DNA from: Candidatus Gottesmanbacteria bacterium
GTDB taxonomy: Bacteria; Patescibacteriota; Microgenomatia; 2-02-FULL-39-11
Length of the DNA: 6,674 nt
Reading direction: 5' to 3'
Assembly: GCA_016204905.1 (NCBI GenBank)
Contig: JACQJU010000011.1
Span: 1 to 6,674, forward strand
Shown piece by piece: positions 5,592 to 6,674 of this stretch (the stretch's first letter is position 1; each line of letters begins with the position of its first letter). Made by a program: the position numbers and the translations under genes. The notes under the pieces were generated by a model. The model ran no database searches. It saw only the letters and a list, made by a program, of their open reading frames with translations, and was not told the origin of the DNA.

Positions 5592-6674
5592 GCTTATAAA
5601 ACCCGATATAGCCAGATTTGCCAAGATTAAAGTCATCGGTGTAGGTGGAGGAGGATGCAATGCCGTAAATTCTATGATCTCCACTTCCCAGATACAGGGA
5701 GTAGATTTCGTCGGCGTCAATTGCGATGCTCAAGCTCTTCTTACCTCAACCGCTCCCATCAAAATCCAAATCGGTGAAGATCTCACCAAGGGTTTAGGCG
5801 CCGGAGGCAATCCCGAAATAGGTAAACAGGCAGCCGAAGAATCGCGCGAAAAGATGAAAGAAGCCCTCTTTGACGCTGATATGGTCTTCATCACTTGTGG
5901 AGAGGGAGGCGGCACAGGTACAGGCGCTGCTCCAACAATCGCAGAAGTTGCCAAAGAAGTAGGTGCCCTTACTGTTGCAGTGGTTACCAAACCGTTTGCT
6001 TTTGAAGGTTCCCGAAGAATGATGGTTGCCGAAGAAGGCGTCCTCAATCTGAAAGAAAAAGTCGACACCCTTATTGTCATCCCTAACCAACGTATTCTTG
6101 ATGTTGTCGACAAAAAAATGACCCTAGTCGAAGCTTTTCGTATCGTCGATTCTGTACTAGGTCAGGGAGTCCAAGGTATCTCAGATCTTATTACCATGCC
6201 AGGACTCATCAATGTTGACTTTGCTGATGTGAGAACCATCATGAGTAGTGCCGGCTCTGCTCTCATGGGTATCGGTACCGGAGTGGGTGAAAATAGGGCT
6301 TCCGCCGCGGCTAGAATGGCGATATCCTCACCTCTTCTAGAAATCTCTGTTGATGGTGCCAAGGGAGTGCTCTTCAATATAACAGGAGGCTCAGATCTAA
6401 CCATGTCTGAGGTAGATGAAGCAGCCAAACTGATAGCCGGAGCTGTAGATCCCGATGCCAATATCATCTTTGGTGCAACTATCGATGAACAGATGGTTGA
6501 TCAAATCAAAATCACAGTCGTAGCCACAGGTTTTGACGAAACGAAGAGAAGATTACAAGACTTGACTACCAAAGTAGAAGTCCCCGAAATGAGAGCCGAT
6601 ATTTCCCGGCCGGAGATTACCGACGAGCTCCCTCCCGAGGAAGACAAATGGGATATCCCCGCATTCCTAAGACA
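5590..6674 (+). CDS. ftsZ: Cell division GTPase FtsZ (3' end cut by window edge)
   Basis: FtsZ is the tubulin-like GTPase that forms the cytokinetic ring. There are 361 complete codons with no stop before the edge. Motifs are GVGGGGCNAV (17-26), GLGAGGNPEIG (68-78), the tubulin signature GEGGGTGTGAAP (104-115), PNQRIL (165-170), and the T7 synergy loop INVDFADV (207-214). N208, D210 and D213 stand at the catalytic positions known as N207, D209 and D212 in E. coli. The GTPase and C-terminal domains end near 316. A linker of roughly 36 residues, acidic toward its end, follows, and the visible sequence stops in WDIPAFLR (354-361). That is the conserved C-terminal peptide binding FtsA, so only a few residues should be missing. 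The signature carries Glu at 105 where most FtsZ have Met. The start is set by the Shine-Dalgarno at 5579-5584. Confidence 0.98.
   Translation, partial: MLIKPDIARFAKIKVIGVGGGGCNAVNSMISTSQIQGVDFVGVNCDAQALLTSTAPIKIQIGEDLTKGLGAGGNPEIGKQAAEESREKMKEALFDADMVFITCGEGGGTGTGAAPTIAEVAKEVGALTVAVVTKPFAFEGSRRMMVAEEGVLNLKEKVDTLIVIPNQRILDVVDKKMTLVEAFRIVDSVLGQGVQGISDLITMPGLINVDFADVRTIMSSAGSALMGIGTGVGENRASAAARMAISSPLLEISVDGAKGVLFNITGGSDLTMSEVDEAAKLIAGAVDPDANIIFGATIDEQMVDQIKITVVATGFDETKRRLQDLTTKVEVPEMRADISRPEITDELPPEEDKWDIPAFLR

Noticed and set aside
5068..5733. A 221-codon open frame on the - strand across the end of ftsA and the start of ftsZ
   Set aside because: It lies opposite two strongly identified genes, shows no recognisable motif, and has no context of its own; it is a shadow of the coding pattern on the other strand.

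Overview
This window is a compact stretch of a division and cell-wall (dcw) cluster. All genes are on the + strand and point the same way. The order is: tail of a dgkA-type lipid kinase, mraY, ftsW, murG, ftsQ, ftsA, and ftsZ, which is cut by the right edge a few residues before its expected end. Coding density is very high. Junctions are gaps of 10, 17 and 29 bases, a 4-base ATGA overlap (ftsW/murG) and an 11-base overlap (ftsQ/ftsA). The only sizeable non-coding gap is about 73 bases between mraY and ftsW, and it is filled almost completely by three abutting inverted repeats.

The sequence is AT-rich by eye, the proteins are rich in Lys/Ile/Leu, and TGA is used as a normal stop (ftsW, ftsA), so the code is standard. 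Several family deviations resemble what I remember of candidate phyla radiation bacteria, possibly the Microgenomates side: a MurG whose first glycine loop is reduced to SGGH, a MraY with HLW in place of the HHH motif, a FtsZ tubulin signature reading GEGGGTGTG, and a FtsA with an extra charged insert. This placement is inferred from memory of family sequences and was not tested by a search.

The genes form one pathway. The lipid kinase probably makes undecaprenyl phosphate. MraY loads it with phospho-MurNAc-pentapeptide to give lipid I, and MurG adds GlcNAc to give lipid II. FtsW polymerises lipid II at the septum. FtsQ connects the periplasmic divisome, FtsA tethers FtsZ to the membrane, and FtsZ forms the ring. 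murD, murC, murB and ddl, which commonly sit between these genes in textbook dcw clusters, are absent from the corresponding positions.

The strongest regulatory signal is the ftsA-ftsZ gap. It holds a perfect extended -10 box, the only clear Shine-Dalgarno in the window, and an inverted repeat that would pair the Shine-Dalgarno and start codon of ftsZ. I found no sign of a new gene system. The items most worth checking are that switch-like junction, the palindrome cluster before ftsW, and the altered motifs in MraY and MurG.
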